DNA of 64,000 nucleotides from Actinomycetospora chiangmaiensis DSM 45062 (GCF_000379625.1 NZ_KB903229.1:432620-496619), one strand, 5' to 3'. Counted from the first letter of the stretch, positions 8,496 through 18,542 are shown. The notes: a model not told the origin generated them from the letters alone. Made by a program: numbers and translations.

Positions 8496-9715
8496 GCTCC
8501 GTCGAGATCGTCCGGTTCGCCGTCCGGGCGCTGCTCGCGAACCGGCTCCGGTCGTTGCTGACGATGCTCGGGATCATCATCGGCATCGCCGCGGTGATCC
8601 TGCTGACCGCGCTCGGCAACGGGGCGGCGCAGTACATCCAGGGACAGATCTCGGGGCTGGGCGCCAACAGCATCACGGTGCTCGCCCGTGCCCCCGGCGG
8701 GACCGCCGGGGCCGCCGCCGGCGCGTCCGCCCGCCCGCTGACCTCGGGCGACGCCACGGCGATCGCCGATCCGCAGGGGGCACCGGACGTCGGGTACGTC
8801 GCGCCGGTCGTGCAGAGCTCGTCGACCGTCGCCGCCGGCCCCAACTCCGAGACCGCGACGGTCATCGGCAGCACGCCCCAGTACTTCCCGGGGTCGAACA
8901 CGGTGGTGGCCGCCGGTCGGGCCTACGACGAGGCGGACGTCGCCGACGGCCGTCCGGTGGCCGTGATCGGCCGCACCGTGGCCGACGACCTCTACGGCGT
9001 CGGGTCGACCCCGTTGGGGCGGAGCCTTCTCGTCAAGGGCGTCCCCCTGCAGATCATCGGGGTCCTGCAGGCCAAGGGCCAGGGTGGCGGGTTCGCCAAC
9101 CCCGACTCGAACGTGCTCGCGCCGATCACCACCGTGCAGAGCGCGTTCACCGGCTTCGGGAACCTCAACCAGATCGTGGTCGGGGCGCGGGCGTCGACGA
9201 CCCAGAACGCCGCCGAGTCGGAGATCTACTCGATCCTCGACCGGCGACACGGGATCACGAACCCGAACAACCGCGACTACCAGCTCATCAGCTCCGCCCA
9301 GCTCGCCCAGGTGCTCGACCAGACCCTGTCGACGTTCTCCCTGCTCCTCGCCGGCATCGCGGGCATCTCGCTGCTGGTGGGCGGGATCGGGATCACCAAC
9401 ATCATGCTGGTGTCGGTCACCGAGCGGACCCGCGAGATCGGGATCCGCAAGGCGCTCGGTGCCCCGCCGTCGGCGATCCTCGGCCAGTTCCTCGTGGAGT
9501 CCACGATCCTGTCCGTGCTGGCCGGTCTCATCGGCGTCGGCATCGGGGTGGCCGGGACGCTCATCCCGCTCCCGAACGGGTTCCGCGCGGTGGTGGTGCC
9601 CGCCGCGGTGGTCGTGGCGGTCGTGGTGTCGATCGTCATCGGGGTGTTCTTCGGCGGCTACCCGGCCCGGCGCGCCGCGCGCCTGCGGCCGATCGAGGCC
9701 TTGCGGCGGGAGTAG
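8492..9715 (+). CDS. ABC transporter permease, MacB/FtsX-fold
   Basis: 407 residues. The N-terminal membrane helix (LRSLLTMLGIIIGIAAVILLTALGNGAAQYI) is followed by a large extracytoplasmic MacB_PCD domain and three C-terminal helices, including LLLAGIAGISLLVGGIGITNIMLVSVTERTREIGIRKALGA, the conserved MacB signature. GTG start overlapping the ATPase stop (GTGA). With the two upstream genes it forms a complete MacAB-like tripartite inner-membrane system. Confidence 0.93.
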   Translation: MSSVEIVRFAVRALLANRLRSLLTMLGIIIGIAAVILLTALGNGAAQYIQGQISGLGANSITVLARAPGGTAGAAAGASARPLTSGDATAIADPQGAPDVGYVAPVVQSSSTVAAGPNSETATVIGSTPQYFPGSNTVVAAGRAYDEADVADGRPVAVIGRTVADDLYGVGSTPLGRSLLVKGVPLQIIGVLQAKGQGGGFANPDSNVLAPITTVQSAFTGFGNLNQIVVGARASTTQNAAESEIYSILDRRHGITNPNNRDYQLISSAQLAQVLDQTLSTFSLLLAGIAGISLLVGGIGITNIMLVSVTERTREIGIRKALGAPPSAILGQFLVESTILSVLAGLIGVGIGVAGTLIPLPNGFRAVVVPAAVVVAVVVSIVIGVFFGGYPARRAARLRPIEALRRE

Positions 9716-9726
9716 AGGGGACGACG

Positions 9727-10308
9727 ATGTCGGACGACGAGAAGCCCGCGACGGACGCGGCGGAGACCACGACGGAGACGGGCCCGATCCACCCGGCCAG
9801 CCCGCAACCGGCCTTCGGGCCCGACACGGTGCGCCGTGACGGCGGCCCGGCGCGGGGCTGGGAGGAGGACGCGAGGGGCAGCACCCGCACCTCGGCGGCC
9901 GTGCTCGACGAGCCGATCGACGACGTCGACGTGCGCGAGCGTCTCCGGCGACCCGGCATGGCGCGGTCGACCCGCATCCTGCTGCTCGTCCTCGCCGGGG
10001 TCGTGCTCCTCGGCGCGGGCCTGTTGATCGGGCGCGCCATCGCACCGGCGACCGGTCCGGGCTCGGTGCCCCAGACCATCGGCACCATCGAGTCGGTGGA
10101 CACGCCCCCGGGAGGCTCCCCGGTCCTCACCGTCCGGGGGGCCGACGGGAGCCTGACGGCCCTCCAGACCACCCCGGGCACGGTCGTCGCCACGCCGGCG
10201 GCCGGCGGCAACGCCGCACTCCGGGCGGGTCTCGCCGTCACGGTCACCGGCGAGCGCGACCAGCGCGGCGAGATCGTGGCGAGCCGGGTCGACCTCCCGG
10301 CCCGCTGA
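9727..10308 (+). CDS. single-pass membrane protein with C-terminal DUF5666-like domain
   Basis: 193 residues: an acidic, low-complexity N-terminal 75 residues presumed cytoplasmic, one membrane helix (STRILLLVLAGVVLLGAGLLIGRAIA), then a small extracytoplasmic beta domain (GTIESVDTPPGGSPVLTVRGADGSLTALQTTPGTVV..GLAVTVTGERDQRGEIVASRVD) resembling DUF5666/OB-type folds. It starts 11 bp after the permease gene and is likely the last gene of the efflux operon; an accessory role is inferred only from position. Confidence 0.7.
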   Translation: MSDDEKPATDAAETTTETGPIHPASPQPAFGPDTVRRDGGPARGWEEDARGSTRTSAAVLDEPIDDVDVRERLRRPGMARSTRILLLVLAGVVLLGAGLLIGRAIAPATGPGSVPQTIGTIESVDTPPGGSPVLTVRGADGSLTALQTTPGTVVATPAAGGNAALRAGLAVTVTGERDQRGEIVASRVDLPAR

Positions 10309-10337
10309 CGCGCGCCGGAGCTCGCGGGCACGTGGGG

Positions 10338-10361
10338 CGGGGGCCGCGTCGGCGACCCCCG
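10338..10361. terminator. hairpin between convergent genes
   Basis: CGGGGG/CCCCCG with an inner CGC/GCG stem lies in the 57-bp gap between the DUF5666-like gene and the Clp-N gene. Confidence 0.45.
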
Positions 10362-10365
10362 TCCG

Positions 10366-10956
10366 TCACGAGGCCGACGGCCACCCCAGCAGGGTGCCCG
10401 GGTCGCGCGGCTGGATCCGCCGCACCGGGGAGGGGCGGCGCGCCGAGACCGCGGGCGGCACCGGACCGGTCAGGGCATCGAGCCCGGCGAGGGCGTCGAG
10501 CAGCCGGTCCGCGTCCGCGCCGAGCGTCGTGAGCATGTCCGCCGCCTGGTCGCCGCCGTGGCGCAGGAGCGCGGTCAGCAGGTCCGAGACCGAGACGTCG
10601 TGGTCGAACCCGGCCGCGCGCACCTGCGCGGCGGCGAGCACCTCGAGGACCGCGCCGTTCGCGATCGGCGGCCCGGGCGGGCCCGAGGGGTCGGGTTCTC
10701 CGGCCGCCGTCCACACCGCGAGGGTGAGGGCGGTGTCGCTGCCGCGGTCGGTCACGCCGGCCGCGGCGAGCAGACCGGCCTCCGGGCCGTCGGCCCGGAC
10801 GAGGGCCCGCAGCAGGTGTGCGGTGCCGATCCAGTGGTGGCCGCGCTCGGCGGCCTCGTGACGTGCGATGTCCAGCACCCGGGCGACCTCGGCCGAGACC
10901 TGACGTCGGGCGGCACCGGGGTCGGGGACCCGGGGCTGGGCGGTGGGGAGCGCCAT
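10366..10956 (-). CDS. stand-alone Clp N-terminal-domain protein
   Basis: 196 residues with no AAA module. The body (VARVLDIARHEAAERGHHWIGTAHLLRALVRADGPEAGLLAAAGV and GAVLEVLAAAQVRAAGFDHDVSVSDLLTALLRHGGDQAADMLTTLGAD) matches the duplicated Clp_N repeat found at the N-terminus of ClpC, with the HxxIGTxHLLxAL pattern. Known solo Clp-N proteins are thought to act as adaptors or decoys for Clp chaperones; that role here is inference. The real clpC lies 26 kb away. ATG at 10956 is the first start consistent with the domain. Confidence 0.8.
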   Translation of the reverse strand: MALPTAQPRVPDPGAARRQVSAEVARVLDIARHEAAERGHHWIGTAHLLRALVRADGPEAGLLAAAGVTDRGSDTALTLAVWTAAGEPDPSGPPGPPIANGAVLEVLAAAQVRAAGFDHDVSVSDLLTALLRHGGDQAADMLTTLGADADRLLDALAGLDALTGPVPPAVSARRPSPVRRIQPRDPGTLLGWPSAS

Positions 10957-11220
10957 GTCCGCAGCGTGGCAGGCGTACCGCCATGATCGCAGCGTGTCTC
11001 GGCCGGGAGGGTGACGCTTCCGACCGAGCGTCACCGTGCGCGGTGCCCGACCGGGCTGTGCGGGCGGGCTGCGGGGGGCGAGTGGGGGACGCCGCGCCGC
11101 GCCGGTCGCCGGTGCTCCGTTTCCGGACGGCGGGAGTCGCCCGATGGGGGGGAATCCGGGCGCCGCGCGGCGTGTCGCCACCACCTCCGTCGTCAGGAAG
11201 GCCGAGAGGCCATGACCGGC

Positions 11221-11226
11221 TACTCT
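11221..11226 (+). promoter_or_regulatory. -10 box TACTCT of a leaderless promoter
   Basis: Ends 7 nt before the GTG at 11234. The rest of the 277-bp gap 10957-11233 shows no gene. Confidence 0.5.
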
Positions 11227-11233
11227 CCCCGCC

Positions 11234-12802
11234 GTGACCGGGAACGAGGCCGCGACCGAGATCGCCGCCGGGTACGCCACGGACGGTGCCGCGCTCGAGC
11301 TGGGTGCGGTGGTGATCGACGGGGCCACCGATCCGGCGGCCCGGGTGCGCATCCCGTTCGCGACGCTGAACCGCCACGGCCTGGTCGCGGGCGCCACCGG
11401 CACCGGCAAGACCAAGACCCTGCAGAACCTCGCCGAGCAGTGCTCCGCGGCGGGCGTCCCGGTGATGCTCGCCGACGTCAAGGGCGACCTCTCCGGGCTC
11501 GCCCGCGCCGGCGAGTCGGGTGACCGCCTGACGAAGCGGGCCGCGGAGACCGGGGACGACTGGGCCCCCACCGCCTACCCGGTGCGGTTCCTGTCGCTCG
11601 GCGCCGCCGGCATCGGGGTGCCGGTCCGCGCGACGATCACCGCGTTCGGGCCGATCCTGCTGTCGAAGGTGCTCGGGCTCAACGCCACGCAGGAATCGAC
11701 GCTCGGACTGATCTTCCACTACGCCGACCAGAAGCAGCTCGCCCTGCTGGACACCAAGGACCTGCGGGCGGTCATCCAGCACCTGCTCTCCGACGAGGGC
11801 AAGGCCGAGCTCAAGGAGATCGGCGGTGTCTCGACGGCGACGGCGGGCGTGATCCTGCGGGCGCTGGTGAACCTCGAGGCCCGCGGCGGCGACCAGTTCT
11901 TCGGAGAGCCGGAGTTCGACCCGGCCGACCTGCTCGCGGTCGAGGGCGGCCGCGGGGTGGTGACGCTGCTCGAGCTCGCCGACCAGCAGGCCGACCCGAC
12001 CCTGTTCTCCACCTTCCTCATGTGGCTGCTCGCGGAGCTCTTCGAGGACCTCCCGGAGGCGGGCGACCTCGACAAGCCCAAGCTCGTGTTCTTCTTCGAC
12101 GAGGCGCACCTGCTCTTCGCCGACGCGTCGAAGGCGTTCCTGGAGCGCATCGAGCAGACCGTCAAACTCATCCGGTCCAAGGGCGTCGGCGTCTTCTTCT
12201 GCACCCAGCTGCCCACCGACATCCCGAACGACGTCCTCTCGCAGCTGGGCGCCCGGGTACAGCACGCGCTGCGCGCCTTCACCCCGGACGACCAGAAGGC
12301 CCTGACGCGGACCGCGCGGACCTACCCGAGGTCGAAGGTCTACGACATCGAGACCGCGTTGACCTCGCTGGGCATCGGCGAGGCCATCGTCACGGTGCTC
12401 TCCGAGCGCGGCGCCCCCACGCCGGTCGCGTGGACCCGCCTGCGCGCCCCGCGCTCGCTGATGGGGGCGATCGGCGCCCCGGCGGTCACCGAGGCGGCGA
12501 AGGCGTCGCCGCTGTGGGCCCGCTACGGCGAGACCATCGACCGGGAGTCCGCCTACGAGCGGCTCTCGGCCCGGACCGGGGCCACCCAGGCGCCCGAGGT
12601 GCGGGCCGAACCGGTGCCGGCCGACCAGCCGCCGCAGCCCGCCCCGCCGCAGGCGCCGCCGCCCGAGGCCGACGAGGGACCGGGGTTGTTCGAGAAGGCG
12701 ATGGCCAACCCGATGGTCCGCTCGTTCCTGCGGTCGGCCGCGAGCGCGGCGGGCCGGGAGATCAGCCGCGGGCTGTTCGGGACGGCGCAGCGCCGGCGCT
12801 GA
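11234..12802 (+). CDS. DUF853 / HerA-like ATPase (YjgR family)
   Basis: 522 residues. Walker A GATGTGKTKT, ADVKGDLSGLA, Walker B KLVFFFDEAHLLF, and the Arg-finger region IRSKGVGVFFCTQLPTDIPNDVLSQLGARVQHALRAFTPDD define the DUF853 branch of HerA/FtsK-type ATPases. The physiological role is unknown in the family. A Pro/Gln-rich linker separates the core from a C-terminal amphipathic segment (ANPMVRSFLRSAASAAGREISRGLFG). It is monocistronic by position, with a leaderless promoter, and lies just upstream of ftsH. Confidence 0.9.
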   Translation: MTGNEAATEIAAGYATDGAALELGAVVIDGATDPAARVRIPFATLNRHGLVAGATGTGKTKTLQNLAEQCSAAGVPVMLADVKGDLSGLARAGESGDRLTKRAAETGDDWAPTAYPVRFLSLGAAGIGVPVRATITAFGPILLSKVLGLNATQESTLGLIFHYADQKQLALLDTKDLRAVIQHLLSDEGKAELKEIGGVSTATAGVILRALVNLEARGGDQFFGEPEFDPADLLAVEGGRGVVTLLELADQQADPTLFSTFLMWLLAELFEDLPEAGDLDKPKLVFFFDEAHLLFADASKAFLERIEQTVKLIRSKGVGVFFCTQLPTDIPNDVLSQLGARVQHALRAFTPDDQKALTRTARTYPRSKVYDIETALTSLGIGEAIVTVLSERGAPTPVAWTRLRAPRSLMGAIGAPAVTEAAKASPLWARYGETIDRESAYERLSARTGATQAPEVRAEPVPADQPPQPAPPQAPPPEADEGPGLFEKAMANPMVRSFLRSAASAAGREISRGLFGTAQRRR

Positions 12803-12892
12803 CGTCGCGCACGTCACGCCGCGCGCGGGTCGGCGTCAGTGGGCCGGGGTACATTGGCATTCATCAGGGCTTCCCTGGCATGACAGACGGCA

Positions 12893-15493
12893 GTGAGTCA
12901 ACCCGGGGAGGGTCGAGGCCGGACCGGCCGCCACCGCATGGACCGCAAGCGCCTGCTCCGCAATCCGCTGATCTGGATCGTGGTGCTCTTCGTCGTCTAC
13001 CTGGTCGTGTCGTCGTTCTTCAGCGACACGCGTGGTTACACCCAGGCCTCGACGTCCCTCGCCCTCCAGCAGATCGACCAGCGCAACGTCGCCGAGGTCA
13101 CGCTCGAGGACAAGGAACAGCGTCTGCGTATGACGCTGGTGAACCCCGTCGACGTCCCGCCCGCGGACGGCACGTCCGGGTCACCGACGCGCACCACGCA
13201 GATCTACGCGCAGTACCCGGCCGCCGCCGGGAACCAGATCTTCACGGAGCTGCGGGAGAACCCGGCCCGCAACGGCTTCGACACCCAGGTCACGCAGGAG
13301 TCCCTGCTCGGCCAGATGCTGATCTACCTGATCCCGCTGGGCCTCGTCCTGGTGCTGCTGTTCTGGATGATGAACGCGCAGGGCGGCGGCAACCGCGTCC
13401 TGTCGTTCGGCAAGTCCAAGGCCAAGCAGCTCAACAAGGACATGCCCAAGACGACCTTCGCCGACGTCGCCGGCGCGAACGAGGCCGTCGAGGAGCTCTA
13501 CGAGATCAAGGACTTCCTCCAGAACCCGACGCGCTACCAGGCGCTCGGCGCGAAGATCCCGAAGGGCGTCCTGCTCTACGGCCCGCCCGGTACCGGCAAG
13601 ACGCTGCTGGCGCGCGCCGTGGCCGGCGAGGCGGGCGTGCCGTTCTACACGATCTCCGGCTCGGACTTCGTCGAGATGTTCGTCGGTGTCGGTGCGTCCC
13701 GGGTGCGTGACCTGTTCGAGCAGGCCAAGCAGAACTCGCCCTGCATCGTGTTCGTCGACGAGATCGACGCCGTGGGTCGTCACCGCGGTGCCGGCATGGG
13801 CGGCGGGCACGACGAGCGCGAGCAGACGCTGAACCAGCTGCTCGTCGAGATGGACGGCTTCGACGCCCGCGGCGGGATCATCCTGATCGCGGCGACGAAC
13901 CGCCCCGACATCCTCGACCCGGCGCTGCTGCGTCCCGGTCGCTTCGACCGGCAGATCCCCGTCGCCGCGCCCGACCTCGCGGGTCGCCGCCAGATCCTCG
14001 CCGTGCACGGCAAGGGCAAGCCCCTCGCCCCGGACGCCGACCTCGACGGGCTGGCCAAGCGCACCGTCGGGTTCTCCGGTGCCGACCTCGCGAACGTCCT
14101 CAACGAGGCCGCGCTGCTCACCGCGCGCCTCAACCAGCAGCAGATCACGGGCGCCTCGCTGGAGGAGTCGGTCGACCGCGTGATCGGTGGCCCGGCCCGC
14201 AAGAGCCGGATCATCTCCGAGCAGGAGAAGAAGGTCGCCGCGTACCACGAGGCCGGGCACGCCCTGGCCGCGTGGGCGATGCCGGACATCGAGCCGGTCT
14301 ACAAGGTGACGATCCTGCCGCGCGGTCGCACCGGTGGGCACGCCCTCGTCGTCCCGGAGGACGACAAGGAGTTGATGACCCGCTCGGAGATGATCGCCCG
14401 CCTCGTGTTCGCGATGGGTGGCCGCTCCGCCGAGGAGCTCGTCTTCCACGAGCCGACGACGGGTGCGTCCTCCGACATCGAGCAGGCGACGAAGATCGCC
14501 CGCGCGATGGTCACCGAGTACGGCATGAGCGCCAAGCTCGGCGCCGTGAAGTACGGCCAGGAGCAGGGCGAGCCCTTCCTCGGCCGCACCGCGGGCAAGC
14601 AGTCGGACTACTCGCTCGAGGTCGCCCACGAGATCGACGAGGAGGTGCGCAAGCTCATCGAGGCCGCGCACACCGAGGCGTGGGAGATCCTGAACACCCA
14701 TCGCGACGCGCTCGACGCGCTGACCGCCGAGCTGATCGAGCACGAGACGCTGCAGCGCAAGGACCTGGAGCGGGTCTTCGCCTCGGTCACCAAGCGGCCG
14801 CGCATCACGATGTTCAACGACTTCGGGGAGCGCACGCCCTCCGACCGGCCGCCGATCAAGACGCGGCGCGAGATCGCCACCGAGCGCGGCGAGCCGTGGC
14901 CGCCGGAGGACGAGCGCCGCGAGCCCGCGCGCGTCGGGGCCGGGAGCAACGGCCACGGCCCGAACGGACAGAGCGCCCACACGCAGAACGGCCAGAACGG
15001 GCAGCAGCCCGCGGCCGACCGCAACGGCCAGTCCTCCCCGGGTCAGAACGGCCACGGGTGGGGCGCGCCGGACACGCCGGCGGTGGGCACGCCCGCCGTC
15101 GGGCCGGGCGAGCGGGCCACCGGGCCCGGGACCTCCGGGTGGGGCATCCCCGACGTGTACCGCACCGGGGGCTCGTCGCAGCCGCCGTCGGCGGTGCCAC
15201 CGAACTACGGGGCGCCTCCCGGCTGGACGCCGGGCACCACGCCCCGCGGGACGTCGTGGGACCCGAACACGCGGCCGTACGGCCAGCACGGGTCGGGGTC
15301 GTCCTCGCAGGGCTGGGGCAGCCCCGGGGGCCAGCACGCTGCGCCGGAGGACGGATCGTCGGCCGGCGGACGCCGGAGTGCTCCGGACCACGACCAGTCG
15401 AGCGGGACCTCGTTCACATCGCCGGGCGAGGGCGGCGTGAACCCGTACGGTGATCCGGAAGGCCGTCGTACCGACGGTCGCACGGAGAGCTGA
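12893..15493 (+). CDS. ftsH: ATP-dependent zinc metalloprotease FtsH
   Basis: 866 residues. Two membrane helices ([18 protein letters not shown] and [18 protein letters not shown]) flank a periplasm-facing domain; then come the AAA module (Walker A GPPGTGKT about 230, Walker [12 protein letters not shown], pore FVEMFVGVG) and an M41 protease domain with HEAGH about 452. It degrades misfolded membrane proteins and some regulators. Homologues begin at MDRKRLLRN, so ATG 12938 may be the real start; GTG 12893 adds 15 residues. The C-terminal 200 or so residues form an unusual Asn/Gln/Gly/Pro-rich disordered tail. A TACATT box lies about 36 nt upstream of the GTG. folE follows. Confidence 0.95.
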   Translation: MSQPGEGRGRTGRHRMDRKRLLRNPLIWIVVLFVVYLVVSSFFSDTRGYTQASTSLALQQIDQRNVAEVTLEDKEQRLRMTLVNPVDVPPADGTSGSPTRTTQIYAQYPAAAGNQIFTELRENPARNGFDTQVTQESLLGQMLIYLIPLGLVLVLLFWMMNAQGGGNRVLSFGKSKAKQLNKDMPKTTFADVAGANEAVEELYEIKDFLQNPTRYQALGAKIPKGVLLYGPPGTGKTLLARAVAGEAGVPFYTISGSDFVEMFVGVGASRVRDLFEQAKQNSPCIVFVDEIDAVGRHRGAGMGGGHDEREQTLNQLLVEMDGFDARGGIILIAATNRPDILDPALLRPGRFDRQIPVAAPDLAGRRQILAVHGKGKPLAPDADLDGLAKRTVGFSGADLANVLNEAALLTARLNQQQITGASLEESVDRVIGGPARKSRIISEQEKKVAAYHEAGHALAAWAMPDIEPVYKVTILPRGRTGGHALVVPEDDKELMTRSEMIARLVFAMGGRSAEELVFHEPTTGASSDIEQATKIARAMVTEYGMSAKLGAVKYGQEQGEPFLGRTAGKQSDYSLEVAHEIDEEVRKLIEAAHTEAWEILNTHRDALDALTAELIEHETLQRKDLERVFASVTKRPRITMFNDFGERTPSDRPPIKTRREIATERGEPWPPEDERREPARVGAGSNGHGPNGQSAHTQNGQNGQQPAADRNGQSSPGQNGHGWGAPDTPAVGTPAVGPGERATGPGTSGWGIPDVYRTGGSSQPPSAVPPNYGAPPGWTPGTTPRGTSWDPNTRPYGQHGSGSSSQGWGSPGGQHAAPEDGSSAGGRRSAPDHDQSSGTSFTSPGEGGVNPYGDPEGRRTDGRTES

Positions 15494-15565
15494 CCAGCGG
15501 CGGCCACCCTCCCCGACGCGGAGGCACGGGCCGGCCCGCGCACCCGAGAAACGGGCGAGGGAGAC

Positions 15566-16216
15566 GTGACCACCAGCCAGGAGACGGCGCGACCCGTCGA
15601 TCACGAGAACGAGCGGAACGGGGGTCGAGCCGTCGAGTCCGAGCGGCTCGAGGCCTTCGACGCGGCGCGCATCGAGGCCGCGGTCCGGGAACTGCTCATC
15701 GGTATCGGGGAGGACCCCGACCGTGAGGGACTGCGCGACACTCCGGCCCGGGTGGCGCGCTCCTACCGGGAGCTGTTCGCGGGCCTGTGGACCGACCCCG
15801 CCGGGGTCCTCGAGCGGACGTTCTCCGAGGACCACGACGAGCTGGTCCTCGTCCGTGACATCCCGCTGTTCTCGATGTGCGAGCACCACCTGCTGCCGTT
15901 CCACGGCGTCGCCCACGTCGCCTACCTGCCGGGCACGGACGGCCGGGTCACCGGGCTGTCGAAGCTCGCCCGCCTCGTCGACCTCTACGCCCGGCGGCCG
16001 CAGGTGCAGGAGCGGCTCACCACCCAGGTCGCCGACGCGCTGGACCACACGCTCGGCGCCCGCGGTGTCCTCGTGGTGATCGACGCCGAGCACCAGTGCA
16101 TGTCGGCGCGCGGTGTCCGCAAGCCGGGCTCGCGCACCACCACCTCCGCGGTGCGTGGCGTGCTCAAGTCGTCGGCGAGCACCCGGGCCGAGGCGCTCGG
16201 CCTGATCCGGCACTGA
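15566..16216 (+). CDS. folE: GTP cyclohydrolase I
   Basis: 216 residues. It catalyses GTP to 7,8-dihydroneopterin triphosphate, the first step of folate synthesis. [22 protein letters not shown] carries the zinc Cys/His ligands, and [12 protein letters not shown] and [19 protein letters not shown] complete the zinc and substrate site. GTG start preceded by GCGAGGGAG. First gene of the folE-folP-folB-folK cluster downstream of ftsH, as in Rv3610c-Rv3606c. The first 35 residues are charged and variable. Confidence 0.96.
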   Translation: MTTSQETARPVDHENERNGGRAVESERLEAFDAARIEAAVRELLIGIGEDPDREGLRDTPARVARSYRELFAGLWTDPAGVLERTFSEDHDELVLVRDIPLFSMCEHHLLPFHGVAHVAYLPGTDGRVTGLSKLARLVDLYARRPQVQERLTTQVADALDHTLGARGVLVVIDAEHQCMSARGVRKPGSRTTTSAVRGVLKSSASTRAEALGLIRH

Positions 16217-16225
16217 CGGCGACCC

Positions 16226-17089
16226 GTGCCGCCCGTCGCGCTGCTCCGCCCCAACCACTGCCTCGTGATGGGCGTCCTCAACGTCACGCCCGACTCGTTC
16301 TCCGACGGGGGCCGGTGGCTGAACCGTGACGACGCCGTCGCGCACGGCGTGGCCATGGCGGAGCGCGGGGCCACCTACGTCGACGTCGGCGGCGAGTCGA
16401 CCCGGCCCGGCGCGGAGCGGGTCGACGCCGCGACCGAGATCGAGCGGGTGGTCCCCGTCGTCGCCGAACTCGTCGCCCACGGCGTCCGGGTCAGCGTCGA
16501 CACCACCCGTGCCGAGGTCGCGGTGAAGGCGCTCGAGGCCGGCGCCGAGCTCGTCAACGACGTCTCCGGCGGGCTGGCCGACCCGACGATGGCCCGGGTC
16601 GTCGCCGACGCGGGTTGCGGCTGGGTGCTCATGCACTGGCGCGGGCCGTCGGACCGGATGACGAACCTTGCGAGCTACGAGGACGTGGTGGGCGAGGTCC
16701 TCGCCGAGATGATCGAGCAGATCGACCGCGCGGTCCTCGCGGGCGTCGACCCGGCCCGGCTCGTCCTCGACCCGGGGCTCGGCTTCGCGAAGACGGCCGC
16801 CCACAACTGGCAGCTGCTGCGCAAGCTCGATGTGTTCACCTCGCTCGACTTCCCGGTGCTCGTCGGGGCCTCCCGCAAGCGGTTCCTCGGCGCCCTGCTC
16901 GCCGACGACGACGGGACGCCCCGGCCTCCCGACGGGCGTGAGCACGCGACCGCGGCGGTCTCCGCCCTCGCCGCGAACGCCGGCGCGTGGGGCGTGCGGG
17001 TGCACGAGGTCGGCGCCTCGCTCGACGCCGTCGCCGTGGCCGCCGCCTGGCACTGGGGCACCTCCCGCGCCGCGAGGGCCGACTCGTGA
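16226..17089 (+). CDS. folP: dihydropteroate synthase
   Basis: 287 residues. It condenses p-aminobenzoate with 6-hydroxymethyl-dihydropterin diphosphate and is the sulfonamide target. Family signatures [58 protein letters not shown] and ASRKRFLG are all intact. It starts 9 bp after folE and overlaps folB by 4 bp (GTGA). Confidence 0.96.
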   Translation: MPPVALLRPNHCLVMGVLNVTPDSFSDGGRWLNRDDAVAHGVAMAERGATYVDVGGESTRPGAERVDAATEIERVVPVVAELVAHGVRVSVDTTRAEVAVKALEAGAELVNDVSGGLADPTMARVVADAGCGWVLMHWRGPSDRMTNLASYEDVVGEVLAEMIEQIDRAVLAGVDPARLVLDPGLGFAKTAAHNWQLLRKLDVFTSLDFPVLVGASRKRFLGALLADDDGTPRPPDGREHATAAVSALAANAGAWGVRVHEVGASLDAVAVAAAWHWGTSRAARADS

Positions 17090-17463
17090 GCACACGCGAC
17101 ACCATCGAGCTCCGCGGACTCCGGGTCCGCGGCCACCACGGCGTGTTCGAGCACGAACGTCGCGACGGGCAGGACTTCGTGCTCGACCTCGTCCTGCACG
17201 TCGACCTCATCGCCGCCGGCCGCAGCGACGACCTCGACGACACCGTGGACTACGGCGCCCTCGCCGAGGCCGCGGCCGTGGTGGTCGAGGGCGCCCCGCG
17301 CTCGCTGATCGAGGCGGTCGCGGCCGACGTGGCCGACGTGGTCCTCGACGATCCGCGGGTGGCGGAGGTCGAGGTCACCCTGCACAAGCCGCAGGCCCCG
17401 ATCGCGCGGCCGTTCGCCGACGTCGCGGTGCGGATCCGACGCAGCCGGCCGGGGACATCGTGA
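17086..17463 (+). CDS. folB: dihydroneopterin aldolase
   Basis: 125 residues, normal for FolB. It cleaves 7,8-dihydroneopterin to 6-hydroxymethyl-dihydropterin and glycolaldehyde. [29 protein letters not shown] and the C-terminal [12 protein letters not shown] with the catalytic Lys are present. GTG start overlapping the folP stop; its own stop overlaps the folK start. Confidence 0.95.
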   Translation: MSTRDTIELRGLRVRGHHGVFEHERRDGQDFVLDLVLHVDLIAAGRSDDLDDTVDYGALAEAAAVVVEGAPRSLIEAVAADVADVVLDDPRVAEVEVTLHKPQAPIARPFADVAVRIRRSRPGTS

Positions 17464-18026
17464 CCCGGGCCGTGCTCTCGCTGGGGTCGAACCTCGGCGA
17501 CCGGCGGGCCCACCTCGCGGCGGCGCTCGCGGGGCTCGCGCCCTGGACCCGCGAGGTGTCCTCGGTCTACCGCACCGCTCCGTGGGGCGGCGTCGACCAG
17601 GAGGACTTCCTCAACCTCGTCGTCACCGTCGAGGACCCCGAGGCCGGGCCGTGGGTCTGGCTCGCCCGCGCCCGGTCCGCCGAGCAGGCCCGCGACCGCG
17701 ACCGCGGCGAGGACGCCGTGCGGTGGGGGCCGCGGACGCTCGACGTGGACGTCCTCGTCGTGACCGACACCGACGGACCGGTGCACAGCGAGGACCCCGA
17801 ACTCCTCCTGCCCCACCCGCGCCTGCACGAGCGCGCGTTCGTGCTCGTGCCGTGGGCGGAGATCGCCCCGGACGACGAGGTCCCGGGCCGCGGTCGGATC
17901 GCCGACCTGCTGGCGGCGCTGCCCGCCGACGAGCGGGCCGGGGTGCATCTCGACACCGGGGAGCGGGAGACGGAGCGCAGCGGAGCTCGACCCGGGGAGC
18001 GGGAGACGGAGCCGGGGGCGCGCTGA
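17460..18026 (+). CDS. folK: 6-hydroxymethyl-dihydropterin pyrophosphokinase
   Basis: 188 residues. [52 protein letters not shown] and [20 protein letters not shown] are the HPPK signature, giving the pyrophosphorylated pterin for FolP. The GTG at 17460 overlaps the folB stop. The last 25 or so residues ([22 protein letters not shown]) are not family sequence: they are encoded by two 20-bp direct copies of CCGGGGAGCGGGAGACGGAG around a GCAGCGGAGCTCGACC core, so a repeat appears to have extended the reading frame. Confidence 0.95.
   Translation: MTRAVLSLGSNLGDRRAHLAAALAGLAPWTREVSSVYRTAPWGGVDQEDFLNLVVTVEDPEAGPWVWLARARSAEQARDRDRGEDAVRWGPRTLDVDVLVVTDTDGPVHSEDPELLLPHPRLHERAFVLVPWAEIAPDDEVPGRGRIADLLAALPADERAGVHLDTGERETERSGARPGERETEPGAR
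17956..18011 (+). repeat. two 20-bp direct repeats plus GGAGCGCAGCGGAGC-type element in the folK 3' end
   Basis: CCGGGGAGCGGGAGACGGAG at 17956-17975 and 17992-18011 are identical, separated by 16 bp. The 25 bp from 17969 to 17993 recur with one change at 48668-48692, directly before ispF. Confidence 0.85.
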
Positions 18027-18496
18027 TGACGACGCGCACCAGCCCGTCGGTCCTGCTCGTCATCGCGGTGGCCGCCGGGCTCGCCACGAACCTCGCGCTC
18101 GGGCTGCTCTACGGTTCGATCCCACCGCTGCCCGCCCCGGCCGGCCTGACCTTCCTCGTGCTCGGGCTGGTCGAGGGCGGCATCGCCGTCGTGCTGTACC
18201 GCCGGATCCAGCAGCGACCCGGGGCGCGGCCGGTCGACGCGCTCGCCGCGGCCCGGGCCGTCGCCCTCGCGAAGGCCTCGGCGTTGGCCGGGTCGCTCGT
18301 GGGCGGGGCCTGGTGCGGGGTGCTCGCCTTCGTCCTGCCCCGGCGCGCGCAGGTGGCCGCCGCGGCCTCGGACACGACGGCGGCGGTGATCGGGATCGTC
18401 GGATCGGTCGTCCTCGTCGCGGCGGCGCTCGCCCTCGAGTGGTGTTGTCGTACCCCGGACGATCCGGAGTCGCGCCTCCCGGAGGACCGCCGCTGA
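18026..18496 (+). CDS. DUF3180 membrane protein
   Basis: 156 residues with four predicted membrane helices (LLVIAVAAGLATNLALGLLYG; GLTFLVLGLVEGGIAVVLY; ALAGSLVGGAWCGVLAFVL; VIGIVGSVVLVAAALALEW). DUF3180 proteins follow folK throughout Actinobacteria (Rv3605c); their function is unknown. The ATG overlaps the folK stop by 1 bp, so translation is coupled. Confidence 0.88.
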   Translation: MTTRTSPSVLLVIAVAAGLATNLALGLLYGSIPPLPAPAGLTFLVLGLVEGGIAVVLYRRIQQRPGARPVDALAAARAVALAKASALAGSLVGGAWCGVLAFVLPRRAQVAAAASDTTAAVIGIVGSVVLVAAALALEWCCRTPDDPESRLPEDRR

Positions 18497-18542
18497 CCCG
18501 TCCGCGCCGCGGGCCTCACCGTGGACATGCGGGCACGGTCGA

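Noticed and set aside
13181..17095. 1304-codon open frame antisense to ftsH-fol genes
   Set aside because: Very high GC creates long antisense frames. The plus-strand genes are unambiguous and this frame has low-complexity composition.
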